Source of the DNA: an uncultured Eggerthella sp.
Lineage (GTDB): Bacteria; Actinomycetota; Coriobacteriia; Coriobacteriales; Eggerthellaceae
Length of the DNA stretch: 39,853 nucleotides
NCBI GenBank assembly: GCA_900540345.1
Contig: UQFK01000009.1
Span: 1 to 39,853 of the forward strand
Reading direction: 5' to 3'
This document shows positions 17,284-25,485 of this stretch, piece after piece. The translations under genes and the position numbers were made by a program. Under the pieces are notes generated by a model. The model was not told the origin of the DNA. It worked only from the letters and a program-made list of their open reading frames with translations, and did no database searches. How positions within the stretch are numbered: position 1 is the stretch's first letter; each line of letters opens with the position of its first letter.

Positions 17284-17310
17284 TTAGCACTCTATTAGCT
17301 AGAGTGCTAA
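17284..17310 (+). promoter_or_regulatory. CIRCE operator (HrcA binding site) for htpG
   Basis: TTAGCACTC (17284-17292), a 9-bp spacer, then GAGTGCTAA (17302-17310): an exact match to the CIRCE consensus bound by the heat-shock repressor HrcA. It lies 75 bp before the htpG start with no gene between, so htpG should be derepressed on heat or misfolding stress. Confidence 0.95.
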
Positions 17311-17385
17311 TTTCTTTAGTGAGAACTACGGCAGTTTTATCTAATACTGCCCCCTACCCATACACGAACAAGGAAAGGACTGTGC

Positions 17386-19290
17386 ATGAAGCAGTTTAAG
17401 ACCGAGAGCAAAAAATTGCTCGACTTGATGATCAACTCCATCTATACAAATCGCGAGATCTTCCTTCGCGAACTCATCTCGAATGCATCCGATGCGGTCG
17501 ACAAGCTCTACTTCAAGAGCCTTACCGACCCTTCCATCACCGTCTCGAAAGACGATCTGTTCATCACCGTTTCTTTCGATAAGGAAGCGCGCACCATCAC
17601 CATCGAAGATTCTGGTATCGGCATGACCAAGGCCGAGCTAGAAGAGAATTTGGGCACCATCGCCCATTCGGGCAGCCAGGAGTTCAAGACCGAAAACGAA
17701 GAGGAGCAAGGCAAAGATATCGACATCATCGGTCAATTCGGTGTTGGCTTCTATTCTGCTTTCATGGTCGCGCAAAAGGTCACCGTCACCTCGCGTGCTT
17801 GGGGTGCCGATGAATCCTATAGCTGGACCAGCGATGGTATCGAGGGCTATTCGATCAGGAAAGCTAAGAAGCAAACACATGGTACACAGATCGTGCTCGA
17901 ATTAAAGGAAAATACTGCAGAGGAAGATTTCGATCTGTTCTTGAGCGAACCTGAACTCAAATCGCTCATCAAACGCTACAGCAATTATGTGCGCTACCCC
18001 ATCAAGATGGAGTGCACAAAGAGAGTCGAGATGCCAAAGCCTGAAGATGCTGGCGAGGACTACCAACCCCAATACGAATCTGTCACCGAGATCGAGACCA
18101 TCAACTCGATGATCCCTATCTGGAAGCGCCGCAAATCTGAAGTGAGCGAAGAGGAATATGACGAGTTCTACAAGTCGGACTTCCATGATTATGCCAATCC
18201 GCTTCGCACGATCTCGATTCATGCTGAGGGCACGCTCTCTTACGATGCGCTGCTATTCATCCCGAGCCATGCTCCCTACGATCTTTATAGCAAGGATTAC
18301 AAAAAGGGTCTCGCGCTCTATACCTCAAACGTACTCATCATGGACAAGTGCGAAGAGCTGCTTCCCGACTACTTCAATTTTGTGCGCGGCGTAGTTGATA
18401 GCCAAGATTTGACCTTGAACATCTCTCGCGAAACATTGCAACACAACGGGCAGCTTCGCGCGATCGCTCAAAAGCTTGAGAAAAAGATCAAATCCGACCT
18501 TCTGAAGATGCTCGAAAACGACCGCGAAGCTTATGAAGGGTTCTTCCAAGATTTCGGGCGCGGCATCAAGTACGGCATTTATTCCAGCTATGGCATGGAT
18601 GCTGATAAGCTTTCTGACCTGCTGTTATTCTACTCTGCATCTGAAAAGAAGATGATTACGCTCGCAGAATACCTTGAAAAAGCCGCCGAAGACCAGTCAT
18701 CGATCTTCTATGCCGTAGGTGAATCGGTCGATCGCCTTGCAAAGATGCCCATCGTGAAGACCGTGCTCGACAAAGGCTACGATGTGCTCCTCTGCACACA
18801 AGACGTGGACGAATTCTGCATGATGGCTATGAATAGCTTTGACGAGCGTCCGCTGAAGAACGTCGCAGGCGGCGATCTCGACCTTGAGACCGAAGACGAA
18901 AAAGAAGCAGCAGAGGCCATTACGAAAGAGAATGAATCGCTGTTCACTGCAATGAAAAGTGCGCTTGGAGACGCGGTCGTACGCGTGGCAGTATCGACCC
19001 GACTCTCTGATGCGCCAGCCGCTGTTACCACACAAGGGCCTATCTCACTCGAAATGGAGCGCATGATGGCCATGGGTCCCGATGGCGAAAGGATCAAAGC
19101 CGATCGTGTTTTAGAGCTCAACCCGAAGCATCGAGTCTTCGATGTGCTGAAGCAGGCCCAAAAGGATGGCGATACCGCCAAGATTGAGCTGTATTCCACG
19201 ATCTTGTACGATCAGGCGCTTATCGTTGAGAACATGCCGATCGAAGATCCCGTCGCCTACGCCCAAGCAGTAACATCGTTGATGGAATAG
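17386..19290 (+). CDS. htpG: Molecular chaperone HtpG (Hsp90)
   Basis: 634 aa, full length for bacterial Hsp90. The GHKL ATPase domain is at the N-terminus: ELISNASDAVDKL (Mg/ATP-binding Glu-Asn), EDSGIGM, and the lid motif GQFGVGFYSAFMV. The middle domain carries the catalytic-arginine region LNISRETLQ, and the C-terminal part is the dimerisation domain. It is an ATP-dependent cytoplasmic chaperone. The start at 17386 follows GGAAAGGA. Upstream is a perfect CIRCE element, implying HrcA control, whereas in Bacillus subtilis htpG is known to be HrcA-independent. Confidence 0.98.
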   Translation: MKQFKTESKKLLDLMINSIYTNREIFLRELISNASDAVDKLYFKSLTDPSITVSKDDLFITVSFDKEARTITIEDSGIGMTKAELEENLGTIAHSGSQEFKTENEEEQGKDIDIIGQFGVGFYSAFMVAQKVTVTSRAWGADESYSWTSDGIEGYSIRKAKKQTHGTQIVLELKENTAEEDFDLFLSEPELKSLIKRYSNYVRYPIKMECTKRVEMPKPEDAGEDYQPQYESVTEIETINSMIPIWKRRKSEVSEEEYDEFYKSDFHDYANPLRTISIHAEGTLSYDALLFIPSHAPYDLYSKDYKKGLALYTSNVLIMDKCEELLPDYFNFVRGVVDSQDLTLNISRETLQHNGQLRAIAQKLEKKIKSDLLKMLENDREAYEGFFQDFGRGIKYGIYSSYGMDADKLSDLLLFYSASEKKMITLAEYLEKAAEDQSSIFYAVGESVDRLAKMPIVKTVLDKGYDVLLCTQDVDEFCMMAMNSFDERPLKNVAGGDLDLETEDEKEAAEAITKENESLFTAMKSALGDAVVRVAVSTRLSDAPAAVTTQGPISLEMERMMAMGPDGERIKADRVLELNPKHRVFDVLKQAQKDGDTAKIELYSTILYDQALIVENMPIEDPVAYAQAVTSLME

Positions 19291-19305
19291 GAGATAGGTT
19301 CTCCT

Positions 19306-19311
19306 TATAAT
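19306..19311 (+). promoter_or_regulatory. -10 element upstream of the deacetylase gene
   Basis: A perfect TATAAT lies in the 100-bp gap between htpG and the deacetylase gene. TTGATG sits 21 bp upstream, too far for a normal -35, so the promoter is only tentative. Confidence 0.35.
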
Positions 19312-19391
19312 CCTGACAATTAGGGAGTAAAATAGTGCGGCATTATCGCGTATTGTTTTTGTAAAGGAAGCAGAACAACGAAAGACCGGTC

Positions 19392-21332
19392 ATGCCGCAC
19401 GATCATCGAATCTCACATCATTCACGCAAAGACGATCGTCCCCAACGTCGAGTAGTCCATCGCCGTACCGACAAACGCCAAACGGTGCAAAGCGATGAAC
19501 TGTCATCGACCAATGGTGCGCGCCTTGTCTCGAGCAGCAATCCATACGATCCGAATCGCAACCCGCATCTTTCTTCTTCTCTGCCTCCTCTCTCTGCCTC
19601 GGGCGTCCCTCACCCCAAATCGCCAGCTGCTCGCGCACAAGAGCGCAATGCAAGGCAGCGGGCCATGCATGAGAATTCCCATCCTTCATTCACAGGAGAG
19701 CATCTCCCTGTTGCAGGCACACACGTAGGCGAACGAGTCCATGCAGGGCATACTGGCTCTTTTACGACGATCGACCAAGGCACGATCGATCAGCATATGA
19801 GCCTTCCTCCGATCAACCCTTCCGCAACGGGCGCGCATGCCGCATCGCTACAAAATGACCCGATCGGAGCAGATGCATCTATCGCTCAACAACCCAGCAA
19901 CCCCGCAGTGACGGGTTCGAGTGCATATGTGACTGAAGCCCCCAAAGCAAGTTATGCACCAGAAGCAGATCAAACACCAATGCAAGCGCAAGCCGACCGC
20001 ACAGCTTCGCAAGAACGCATCTCCACGCCTTCTGGCACTCCTTATCAAAACTATCAAGACTATTCTGCTGCAAGCGGACGCTACAAAGCTCATTCGAGCG
20101 CAAATAGCACTACGTCTGGATTCAAGCCGATCTTCGCTGACGCGCAGCATTCGCGTCGTCGCAAGAAGACCTGGCCGCGCATCGTTGCTGCAGTTGCGAT
20201 CTTGTTTGCTGTTGGTTTCGGTGGTTATTTCATCGTTGATCAGGTGGCCTATGCTGGGCCGATCGAAGCGACTGTCAATGGCGAGACCATGACATTACAA
20301 GGAAACGAACGCTCGATCGAAGGCCTGCTCGACAACAACATCGTCAGCGTAACACCCGGCAATTACGTCGCAGTCGACAACTCGGTCATGCGTGAAGGCG
20401 ATGGCACACGCTGTTCGGCGATCATCAACGAAAAAGAGATCTCCGACCTTTCGACCCGTATCAATCAGGGCGATCAAGTAGTCGTTTCCAATGGAACAGA
20501 CGTGATGGAGGCTTATACAGACTCCGAACCAACTGTTATCCCTGCAGGTTATGCAAAAGTCGGACAATGGGGCGCGATTCATGTCTTCTTGCCTGGTCAA
20601 GATGGAGAGACGGTAACGCGTACAGGATCGGAATCTGGCATCTCGCTCGAGCAGGTCACAAAGGAAAAAATCGACGAGCGCCTTGCTTATTACAACGCGG
20701 ACTCCAACGGCGAGAAAGTGGTCGCACTCACGTTTGATGACGGCCCCTGGGATACCACGACCGATCAAATCCTCGATATCCTGAAGGAAAATGACGCAAA
20801 AGCGACCTTCTACACCATCGGCCAGCAGGTTCCCTTACACACCGAACAGATCAAGCGCATGGCAGACGAAGGCCACGAGATCGCTACCCACACCTGGGAT
20901 CATGCAGATGGATCTGGTAAAGGCGTTTCACTCGATCTTATGAGCACTTCTGAGCGCCGTGATGAGGTCCAGAAAGGCCTCGATATTATCAAGGAGATCT
21001 CAGGCAAAGATGCCAGCATCTATTTCCGTGCACCAGGCGGCAACTTCGGCGAGTCGACCGCGAATGATCTTAAAGACTTGATCAGCGGCGAGATCGGCTG
21101 GAATGTCGACACTGAAGACTGGCGTCGACCTGGAGCCGAAGTGATCGCAGAGCGCATTAAAAGCGTTCAGCCTGGTGGGATCGTGCTGATGCATGATGGC
21201 GGTGGCGATCGTTCGCAAACCGTTGCAGGCCTGCGTGAAGCCATCACGTATCTGAAAGACCAAGGATATAAATTCGTCACTATCTCCGAACTGATCGAAT
21301 CGTATCCCTACCAAGAAGGCCAGCATTCATAG
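19392..21332 (+). CDS. Membrane-anchored polysaccharide (peptidoglycan) deacetylase, NodB domain
   Basis: 646 aa. Residues 1-260 are a long low-complexity, basic and Pro/Ser/His-rich cytoplasmic segment. One transmembrane helix follows (about 262-283), then an extracytoplasmic region of about 140 residues and the C-terminal NodB domain (about 440-640). CE4 motifs are all present: TFDDGPW (Asp449, Asp450), the metal-binding HTWDH (His500, His504), RAPGG, DTEDWRRPG and LMHDGGGDRSQT. It should remove N-acetyl groups from peptidoglycan or another wall glycan outside the membrane, a common route to lysozyme resistance. The Shine-Dalgarno ahead of ATG 19392 is weak, but an in-frame stop at 19362 rules out a much longer form. 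Confidence 0.9.
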   Translation: MPHDHRISHHSRKDDRPQRRVVHRRTDKRQTVQSDELSSTNGARLVSSSNPYDPNRNPHLSSSLPPLSASGVPHPKSPAARAQERNARQRAMHENSHPSFTGEHLPVAGTHVGERVHAGHTGSFTTIDQGTIDQHMSLPPINPSATGAHAASLQNDPIGADASIAQQPSNPAVTGSSAYVTEAPKASYAPEADQTPMQAQADRTASQERISTPSGTPYQNYQDYSAASGRYKAHSSANSTTSGFKPIFADAQHSRRRKKTWPRIVAAVAILFAVGFGGYFIVDQVAYAGPIEATVNGETMTLQGNERSIEGLLDNNIVSVTPGNYVAVDNSVMREGDGTRCSAIINEKEISDLSTRINQGDQVVVSNGTDVMEAYTDSEPTVIPAGYAKVGQWGAIHVFLPGQDGETVTRTGSESGISLEQVTKEKIDERLAYYNADSNGEKVVALTFDDGPWDTTTDQILDILKENDAKATFYTIGQQVPLHTEQIKRMADEGHEIATHTWDHADGSGKGVSLDLMSTSERRDEVQKGLDIIKEISGKDASIYFRAPGGNFGESTANDLKDLISGEIGWNVDTEDWRRPGAEVIAERIKSVQPGGIVLMHDGGGDRSQTVAGLREAITYLKDQGYKFVTISELIESYPYQEGQHS

Positions 21333-21405
21333 GTCATTTGCCCTAGAGCGCGAAAAAATAAGCCTCTCCATGCAGCGTTACCCCGAAAATAGGTCTTGTT
21401 AGCTA

Positions 21406-21411
21406 TATACT
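21406..21411 (+). promoter_or_regulatory. -10 element for the amino-acid ABC transporter operon
   Basis: TATACT (5 of 6 matches) lies 29 bp before the binding-protein start. No convincing -35 is visible at the usual spacing. Confidence 0.35.
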
Positions 21412-21440
21412 AAGTGAGTCCAAAAAACGAAAGGAACGCT

Positions 21441-22262
21441 ATGAACGCTACAAAAGCTCTGTTTGCGAAGAAGCTTGGTGTCGCTGCCTTGCTCATCGCT
21501 CTGGTCGCATCCTTTGGCCTGTTCGGTTGTTCGAACAGCGACTCGAAGGATTCCGAGGCTACCTCTGGCGACTACACCCTGCTCAACGACGGCACACTCG
21601 TCGTTGGCCTCTCTCCCGACTATCCTCCCTTCGAGAATCTTGAAGGCGACGAGCTTGTCGGTTTCGAGGTCGATCTGGGCAAGGCTCTTGCTGAAGAGCT
21701 CGGCCTTGAATACGAGAACAAGAATCTGCAGTTCGATGCCATCATCCCAGCTGTCGTTGCTGGTGGTCAGGTCGATATCGGAATGTCAGGCTTCACCGTT
21801 ACCCCTGAACGCGCTGAGCAGATCGACTTCACCGAGTCCTTCTATATCGACGATCAGGCTGTTGCGGTCATGAAAGACGAAGGCATCACGAAAGACAATG
21901 CTGAGTCTGCACTGAACCAGGAAGGCGTTATCATCGCTGTTCAGTCTGGCACCACAGGCGAGACCTACGCACAGGAGAATTACCCCAATGCAGTGGTCCA
22001 ACCTTATGGCAACTCCACCGACTGCTTCGCTGCAATGCAATCTGGTCAGGCAAACGCTGTTTGCACCAACAAGGCTGTTGTTGAGAAGATGATCAAAGAC
22101 GCATACCAGAACGCCGAGATCGTTGCTACGAGCGCAACGGGAGAAGAATACGCGATCGTTGTTTCTAAGGACAACCCGCAGTTGACTGAGGCGCTGAACG
22201 CCGCTATCCAGAAGCTCAAGGACAACGGTAAGATCGACGAACTGATCGCTAAGTGGCTCTAA
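21441..22262 (+). CDS. Polar amino-acid ABC transporter substrate-binding lipoprotein
   Basis: 273 aa from ATG 21441, which has AAGGA 5 bp upstream; a GTG nine codons earlier is in frame but unlikely. A lipobox LFGC ends the signal peptide (Cys about residue 30), so the mature protein is lipid-anchored outside the membrane. The body is SBP family 3: GTLVVGLSPDYPPFE, GFEVDLGKALAEELG, FDAIIPAVVAGGQVDIGMSGFTVTPERAEQIDF. It delivers an amino acid (family range: Gln, Arg, His, Cys and others) to the permease and ATPase encoded next. A strong terminator separates it from the permease gene, so it is probably made in excess of the membrane parts. Confidence 0.93.
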   Translation: MNATKALFAKKLGVAALLIALVASFGLFGCSNSDSKDSEATSGDYTLLNDGTLVVGLSPDYPPFENLEGDELVGFEVDLGKALAEELGLEYENKNLQFDAIIPAVVAGGQVDIGMSGFTVTPERAEQIDFTESFYIDDQAVAVMKDEGITKDNAESALNQEGVIIAVQSGTTGETYAQENYPNAVVQPYGNSTDCFAAMQSGQANAVCTNKAVVEKMIKDAYQNAEIVATSATGEEYAIVVSKDNPQLTEALNAAIQKLKDNGKIDELIAKWL

Positions 22263-22275
22263 TCTCGCACCTTTA

Positions 22276-22308
22276 CCCTCTCCGACGCAGCGTTGGAGAG
22301 GGTTTTTT
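22276..22308 (+). terminator. Intra-operon Rho-independent terminator
   Basis: CCCTCTCC (22276-22283) pairs with GGAGAGGG (22295-22302). The inner GACG/CGTT extends the stem to 12 pairs with a CAG loop, followed by six T's (22303-22308). It lies between the binding-protein stop and the permease start, where leaky termination would set stoichiometry. Confidence 0.88.
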
Positions 22309-22325
22309 CATTTAAGGACACTCCC

Positions 22326-23828
22326 ATGCAAAAACGCATGTCATCACTCATATCGCTGTTGATGGCGATCTTCATCGCTTGTTCGGTGGCTCTTGTTGGC
22401 TTGAGCGTCTGCCCTGCAAGCGCTGACGCGCTCGACACTGCAAAATGCACCGCGCGTCCAAATGCAGATGGATCAAGCGAAGTGAAGGGTGCGACTGAGA
22501 CCCGCATCACGTGGGAAGGGCAAGCCGCTCCAGACGAGAGCATCAAGGCTATTACGCTCACGTTGCCGCAAGGCACTTCTTTCACGACCAAGAACGCTCG
22601 CATCACCATGCTCTCGGGCGATGACTTGATGCAGCGCACGAATATCAATGCCTCCTTCGCCAAAGAAGGCGATTCGATCGTTGCAACATTTAACGAAGCC
22701 GCCCCAGCTGGTGGCTACTTTCGCTTCGAAGTGTACGAGGTCAAGTTCCCTGCTTCAGGCGGCGAGATGGACCTGACCGGCACCTATGAACTTGCTGATG
22801 GCAACTACGAAGAGATCGGTCAAATCCCAGCGATCAACGTGGTGGGTATCGATCCTGCCGAAGAGCTTTCGACCTTCCTTGGCGAACAAGAATGGGTGCA
22901 GGCATGGAACTCCAATAAGTTCTTGCACCTCTTCCTTGACCCTACCATCCTGGTGACGAGCTTTCCTGTGGTGGTCAAAGGCTTCATCATGGCTCTCGGT
23001 ATCGTACTCGTAGCGTTCCCTTGCGCGATACCGTTTGGCCTTATCCTTGCGCTCATGCGCATGTCCAAGCTGCGCGTTCTGCGCGGTATTGCCACCACGT
23101 ATGTCAACGTGGTCCGCGGAACTCCGCTCTTCTTGCAGATCTACATCGCATTCTTTGGCTTGCCTCTCGCAGGCATTCAGATGCCACCCTTCCCGCTCGG
23201 TGTCATCGTGCTTGCCATGAATTCGAGTGCCTATCTCTGCGAGATCTTCCGCGCAGGTATCCAATCCATCCCGAAGGGTCAGTTCGAAGCGTCTCGCTCA
23301 CTTGGCATGAACGGCGCACAAACGATGCTCTTCGTTATCATCCCGCAGACCGTTCGTCGCGTGATCCCTACTATGACCAGCGAATTCATCCTGCTTTATA
23401 AGGACACCTCACTGCTTGCAGCTGTTGGCGTGATGGAAGTGGTCATGTATGCCAAGACCATCGTTGCTGCTACTGGCTCGATCACCCCGTATATCGTTGC
23501 TGCATGCTTCTATCTCATCATCACGTTACCGCTCGCTAAGATCGTCGGTCGACTTGAGACGCATCTGGCAGATCGCGATGCTGGTAACACAGGCAAGAAG
23601 AAAAAGAAGCGCCGTAAGAAAGATGCGCCTTCCCCGCTCTCTCCTGAGTTGGAAGGTACCGTAGGCAATCTCGCAGTAGGCGAGAAAGCGCAGCGGGCCT
23701 CGAACCTGAAACCTGGCGGCACGGAGACTGATAAGGCTCAAAACCCCTTTGGATTCAGCTCGGGCAGAAACTCATGGGGCGCTTCATTTGGCGGAAGCAC
23801 TTCGCTTCGTAAGGAAGGGGTGGAATAA
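22326..23828 (+). CDS. Amino-acid ABC transporter permease with N-terminal extracytoplasmic domain
   Basis: 500 aa from ATG 22326 (AAGGACA upstream; the in-frame TTG at 22293 lies inside the terminator and is rejected). Residues 1-32 are a signal-like segment ending SASADA. Residues about 33-195 are a beta-rich, extracytoplasmic domain (TRITWEGQAAPDESIKAITL and on) that I do not recognise. The HisM/GlnP-type permease occupies about 205-430, with the ATPase-contact EAA loop near 320 (EASRSLGM, ending IIPQ). The tail (430-500) is a Lys/Arg block followed by Gly/Ser-rich sequence. Typical permeases of this type have about 220 residues, so both ends are additions. It pairs with the binding protein upstream and the ATPase 1 bp downstream. 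Confidence 0.9.
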   Translation: MQKRMSSLISLLMAIFIACSVALVGLSVCPASADALDTAKCTARPNADGSSEVKGATETRITWEGQAAPDESIKAITLTLPQGTSFTTKNARITMLSGDDLMQRTNINASFAKEGDSIVATFNEAAPAGGYFRFEVYEVKFPASGGEMDLTGTYELADGNYEEIGQIPAINVVGIDPAEELSTFLGEQEWVQAWNSNKFLHLFLDPTILVTSFPVVVKGFIMALGIVLVAFPCAIPFGLILALMRMSKLRVLRGIATTYVNVVRGTPLFLQIYIAFFGLPLAGIQMPPFPLGVIVLAMNSSAYLCEIFRAGIQSIPKGQFEASRSLGMNGAQTMLFVIIPQTVRRVIPTMTSEFILLYKDTSLLAAVGVMEVVMYAKTIVAATGSITPYIVAACFYLIITLPLAKIVGRLETHLADRDAGNTGKKKKKRRKKDAPSPLSPELEGTVGNLAVGEKAQRASNLKPGGTETDKAQNPFGFSSGRNSWGASFGGSTSLRKEGVE

Positions 23829-23829
23829 C

Positions 23830-24606
23830 ATGGTTGAAGAGATTGCCAACAACCACCACGTTACCGATGAAGTAGTAGTACGCATCGAAAACCTTACGAA
23901 GAGCTTTGACGATCTGCAGGTTCTGCGTGGCGTCGATCTGGATGTTCATCGCGGCGAAGTGGTAGTGATCTTGGGGCCTTCTGGATCTGGTAAATCGACG
24001 CTATTGCGCTGCGTCAACCTGCTGGAAGTGCCCACCTCGGGAAAGATATTCTTCGAGGATACCGAGATCACCGCAAAGAATGTTGACATCAATGCTGTAC
24101 GCGCGAAGCTCGGCATGGTGTTCCAGAGCTTTAATTTGTTCCCGCATCTTACGGCGAAGAAGAACGTGATGCTGGCTCAGCGTAAAGTGCTCAAACGCTC
24201 GGAGCGTGATGCTGAAGAGAAAGCGATCGAAGAGCTGACCAAGGTCGGTCTTGCTGAGCGTGTTGATTACAAACCTAGCCAACTTTCAGGCGGCCAACAG
24301 CAGCGCGTGGCTATCGCGCGTGCGCTCGCGATGGATCCTCACGTGATGCTCTTTGACGAAGCAACCAGCGCGCTCGACCCTGAACTGGTACGCGGCGTTC
24401 TGTCTGTTATGAAAGAGCTTGCGCGCGAAGGCATGACCATGATCGTGGTTACTCATGAGATGGGATTCGCACGCGAGGTTGCCGATCGTGTCATCTTTAT
24501 GGATGGCGGTGTGATCGTGGAAGAAGGCACGCCTGAAGAGGTGTTCGACCGTCCGAAATCTGATCGCACAAAGGATTTCCTGGGACATATCACCGAAGTG
24601 GTCTAG
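23830..24606 (+). CDS. Polar amino-acid ABC transporter ATP-binding protein
   Basis: 258 aa from ATG 23830, one base after the permease stop, with a purine-rich GGAAGGGG upstream; an in-frame extension into the permease gene is discounted. All ABC motifs are present: Walker A GPSGSGKST (about 49-57), Q-loop VFQSFNLFPHLT, signature LSGGQQQR, Walker B VMLFDEATSALDPE, and H-loop VVTHEMGFA. The sequence is of the GlnQ/ArtP/HisP type, typical of polar amino-acid uptake. It powers the transporter formed with the two preceding genes. No strong terminator follows before the tRNA gene; only an inverted repeat at 24701-24722 without a T tract is seen. Confidence 0.96.
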   Translation: MVEEIANNHHVTDEVVVRIENLTKSFDDLQVLRGVDLDVHRGEVVVILGPSGSGKSTLLRCVNLLEVPTSGKIFFEDTEITAKNVDINAVRAKLGMVFQSFNLFPHLTAKKNVMLAQRKVLKRSERDAEEKAIEELTKVGLAERVDYKPSQLSGGQQQRVAIARALAMDPHVMLFDEATSALDPELVRGVLSVMKELAREGMTMIVVTHEMGFAREVADRVIFMDGGVIVEEGTPEEVFDRPKSDRTKDFLGHITEVV

Positions 24607-24748
24607 AGGCTTTCGGGATAGCCACTCGAAGAACTTGGAGGCATTCTGCGCTTGTCCCCTGCTTGTACTCCCTCTTTGCACGACCGACTTCCCTCTCTGT
24701 GCACAAGCATATGCGCTTGTGCTCGTCTTGTGGAGGATGCATTCGTTC

Positions 24749-24777
24749 TTGCGTTGCTTGGGCGAAATAGGTATTAT
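24749..24777 (+). promoter_or_regulatory. Candidate promoter of the initiator tRNA gene
   Basis: TTGCGT (24749-24754) and TATTAT (24772-24777) are spaced 17 bp. TATATT at 24775-24780 is an alternative -10. Between promoter and tRNA lies an 8-bp inverted repeat, TCGTTCTT / AAGAACGA (24794-24801 and 24808-24815), which could be leader structure or an operator. Confidence 0.4.
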
Positions 24778-24831
24778 ATTTTACTGTCGCTTTTCGTTCT
24801 TGAGCTAAAGAACGAGGTGAAACACACATAG

Positions 24832-24908
24832 TGCGGGGTGGAGCAGTCTGGTAGCTCGCCGGGCTCATAACCCGGAGGCCGTAGGTTCAAATCCTGCCCC
24901 CGCGACCA
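24832..24908 (+). tRNA. Initiator tRNA-fMet (CAT)
   Basis: 77 nt including an encoded CCA. The cloverleaf folds: acceptor TGCGGGG with CCCCGCG, D arm GAGC/GCTC, anticodon stem CCGGG/CCCGG around loop CTCATAA (anticodon CAT at 24866-24868), and T arm GTAGG TTCAAAT CCTGC. Initiator hallmarks are three consecutive G:C pairs in the anticodon stem, the A11:U24 pair, and no Watson-Crick pair at 1:72 (here U1 and G72, where the E. coli initiator has C1 and A72). Its 3' half is the insertion site of the mobile element and is duplicated at 31929-31975. Confidence 0.97.
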
Positions 24909-24909
24909 A
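24863..24909 (+). repeat. attL: 47-bp direct repeat in the tRNA-fMet gene
   Basis: The 3' part of the intact tRNA, from GCTCATAACCC through CGCGACCA plus one A, is repeated exactly at 31929-31975. It is a typical tyrosine-integrase attachment site within the anticodon and T arms. Confidence 0.93.
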
Positions 24910-25192
24910 GAAACCGCAGGCCAGATGGTAAATCCATCTGGCCTGTTTGCTTTGTAACAGGTGGGTTTTGAGGGGTCGGTGCAGATGCGGTGCAGATGGG
25001 CTCATTTGCATGAGATTCCTCATTTGCATCCGACTGCGGATTAGATGAGAACAGATCTCCAATAAGCTGGGCTGCTTTTTGGTCGTTCTCGGGTACTGCA
25101 TGGGCATACCAATTCAATGTTATGTGACCCAAGCGGGTTTGAACCGTCTTCACGTCGACTACGTTAGCAAGAAGCTGCGTTGCTTGCGTTGT
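24887..25192 (-). pseudogene. C-terminal remnant of a tyrosine integrase
   Basis: Reading the minus strand, only the integrase C-terminus is left: TTQATQLLANVVDVKTVQTRLGH, then TLNWYAHAVPEND (shown in parts). The LGH and the WYAH with the presumed nucleophilic Tyr are present, but four or five residues usual between GH and TLN appear to be missing. The HDLRH segment and everything N-terminal of it (about 300 residues) are gone. The frame runs into the tRNA 3' end and stops at 24887. The break at about 25192 coincides with the start of an oppositely oriented remnant. This integrase cannot be functional. Confidence 0.75.
24917..24955 (+). terminator. Terminator after tRNA-fMet (element side)
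   Basis: A 12-bp perfect stem, CAGGCCAGATGG with its complement, has loop TAAAT and a T-rich tail TTTGCTTTGT. It sits immediately inside the element, so the element supplies a terminator for the tRNA it disrupted; the presumed original terminator is now beyond attR. Confidence 0.8.
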
Positions 25193-25485
25193 CTTCTGCT
25201 GCTTCATCCCAGGCCCAAGAGCTGCAAGACCTGTCCGGCATTGACGATCCAAGAACAGGCATCATCGAGCAGTGGCTCGGAGATCTTGAGGCAGGCTCCA
25301 TCATCTGCACAGTGCAAGCAATGGAGGAGGCGCTCGGGATCCCTAGGGAGATGCAAAAGCGACGCGACCAGATGGAAGTCTCAGCGCTTCTTCAAAGCTC
25401 GATAAGCAACCTTAAACCGCTCGACGGCAAGCGCAGGGTCGGAAGCTATGGCGTGCAACGCGCCTTTGCGATCGAGCGCAAATGA
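25192..25485 (+). pseudogene. Possible C-terminal remnant of a VapE-like primase/helicase
   Basis: The frame encodes a segment with DDPRTGIIEQWL, then ALGIPREMQKRRDQMEVSALLQ, then RVGSYGVQRAFA near the end. This pattern resembles the C-terminal winged-helix-like end of virulence-associated-E-type primase proteins on actinobacterial elements, from memory only. No ATPase or primase motifs are present and no convincing start or ribosome site was found, so it reads as the tail of a deleted gene fused by deletion to the integrase remnant. Confidence 0.4.

Noticed and set aside
22755..23264. 169-residue minus-strand open frame
   Set aside because: Antisense to the permease gene; composition is a shadow of membrane-helix codons.
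24701..24722. Terminator for the ABC transporter ATPase gene (GCACAAGC/GCTTGTGC hairpin)
   Set aside because: The 8-bp inverted repeat is real but has no T tract on either side, so termination is not supported.
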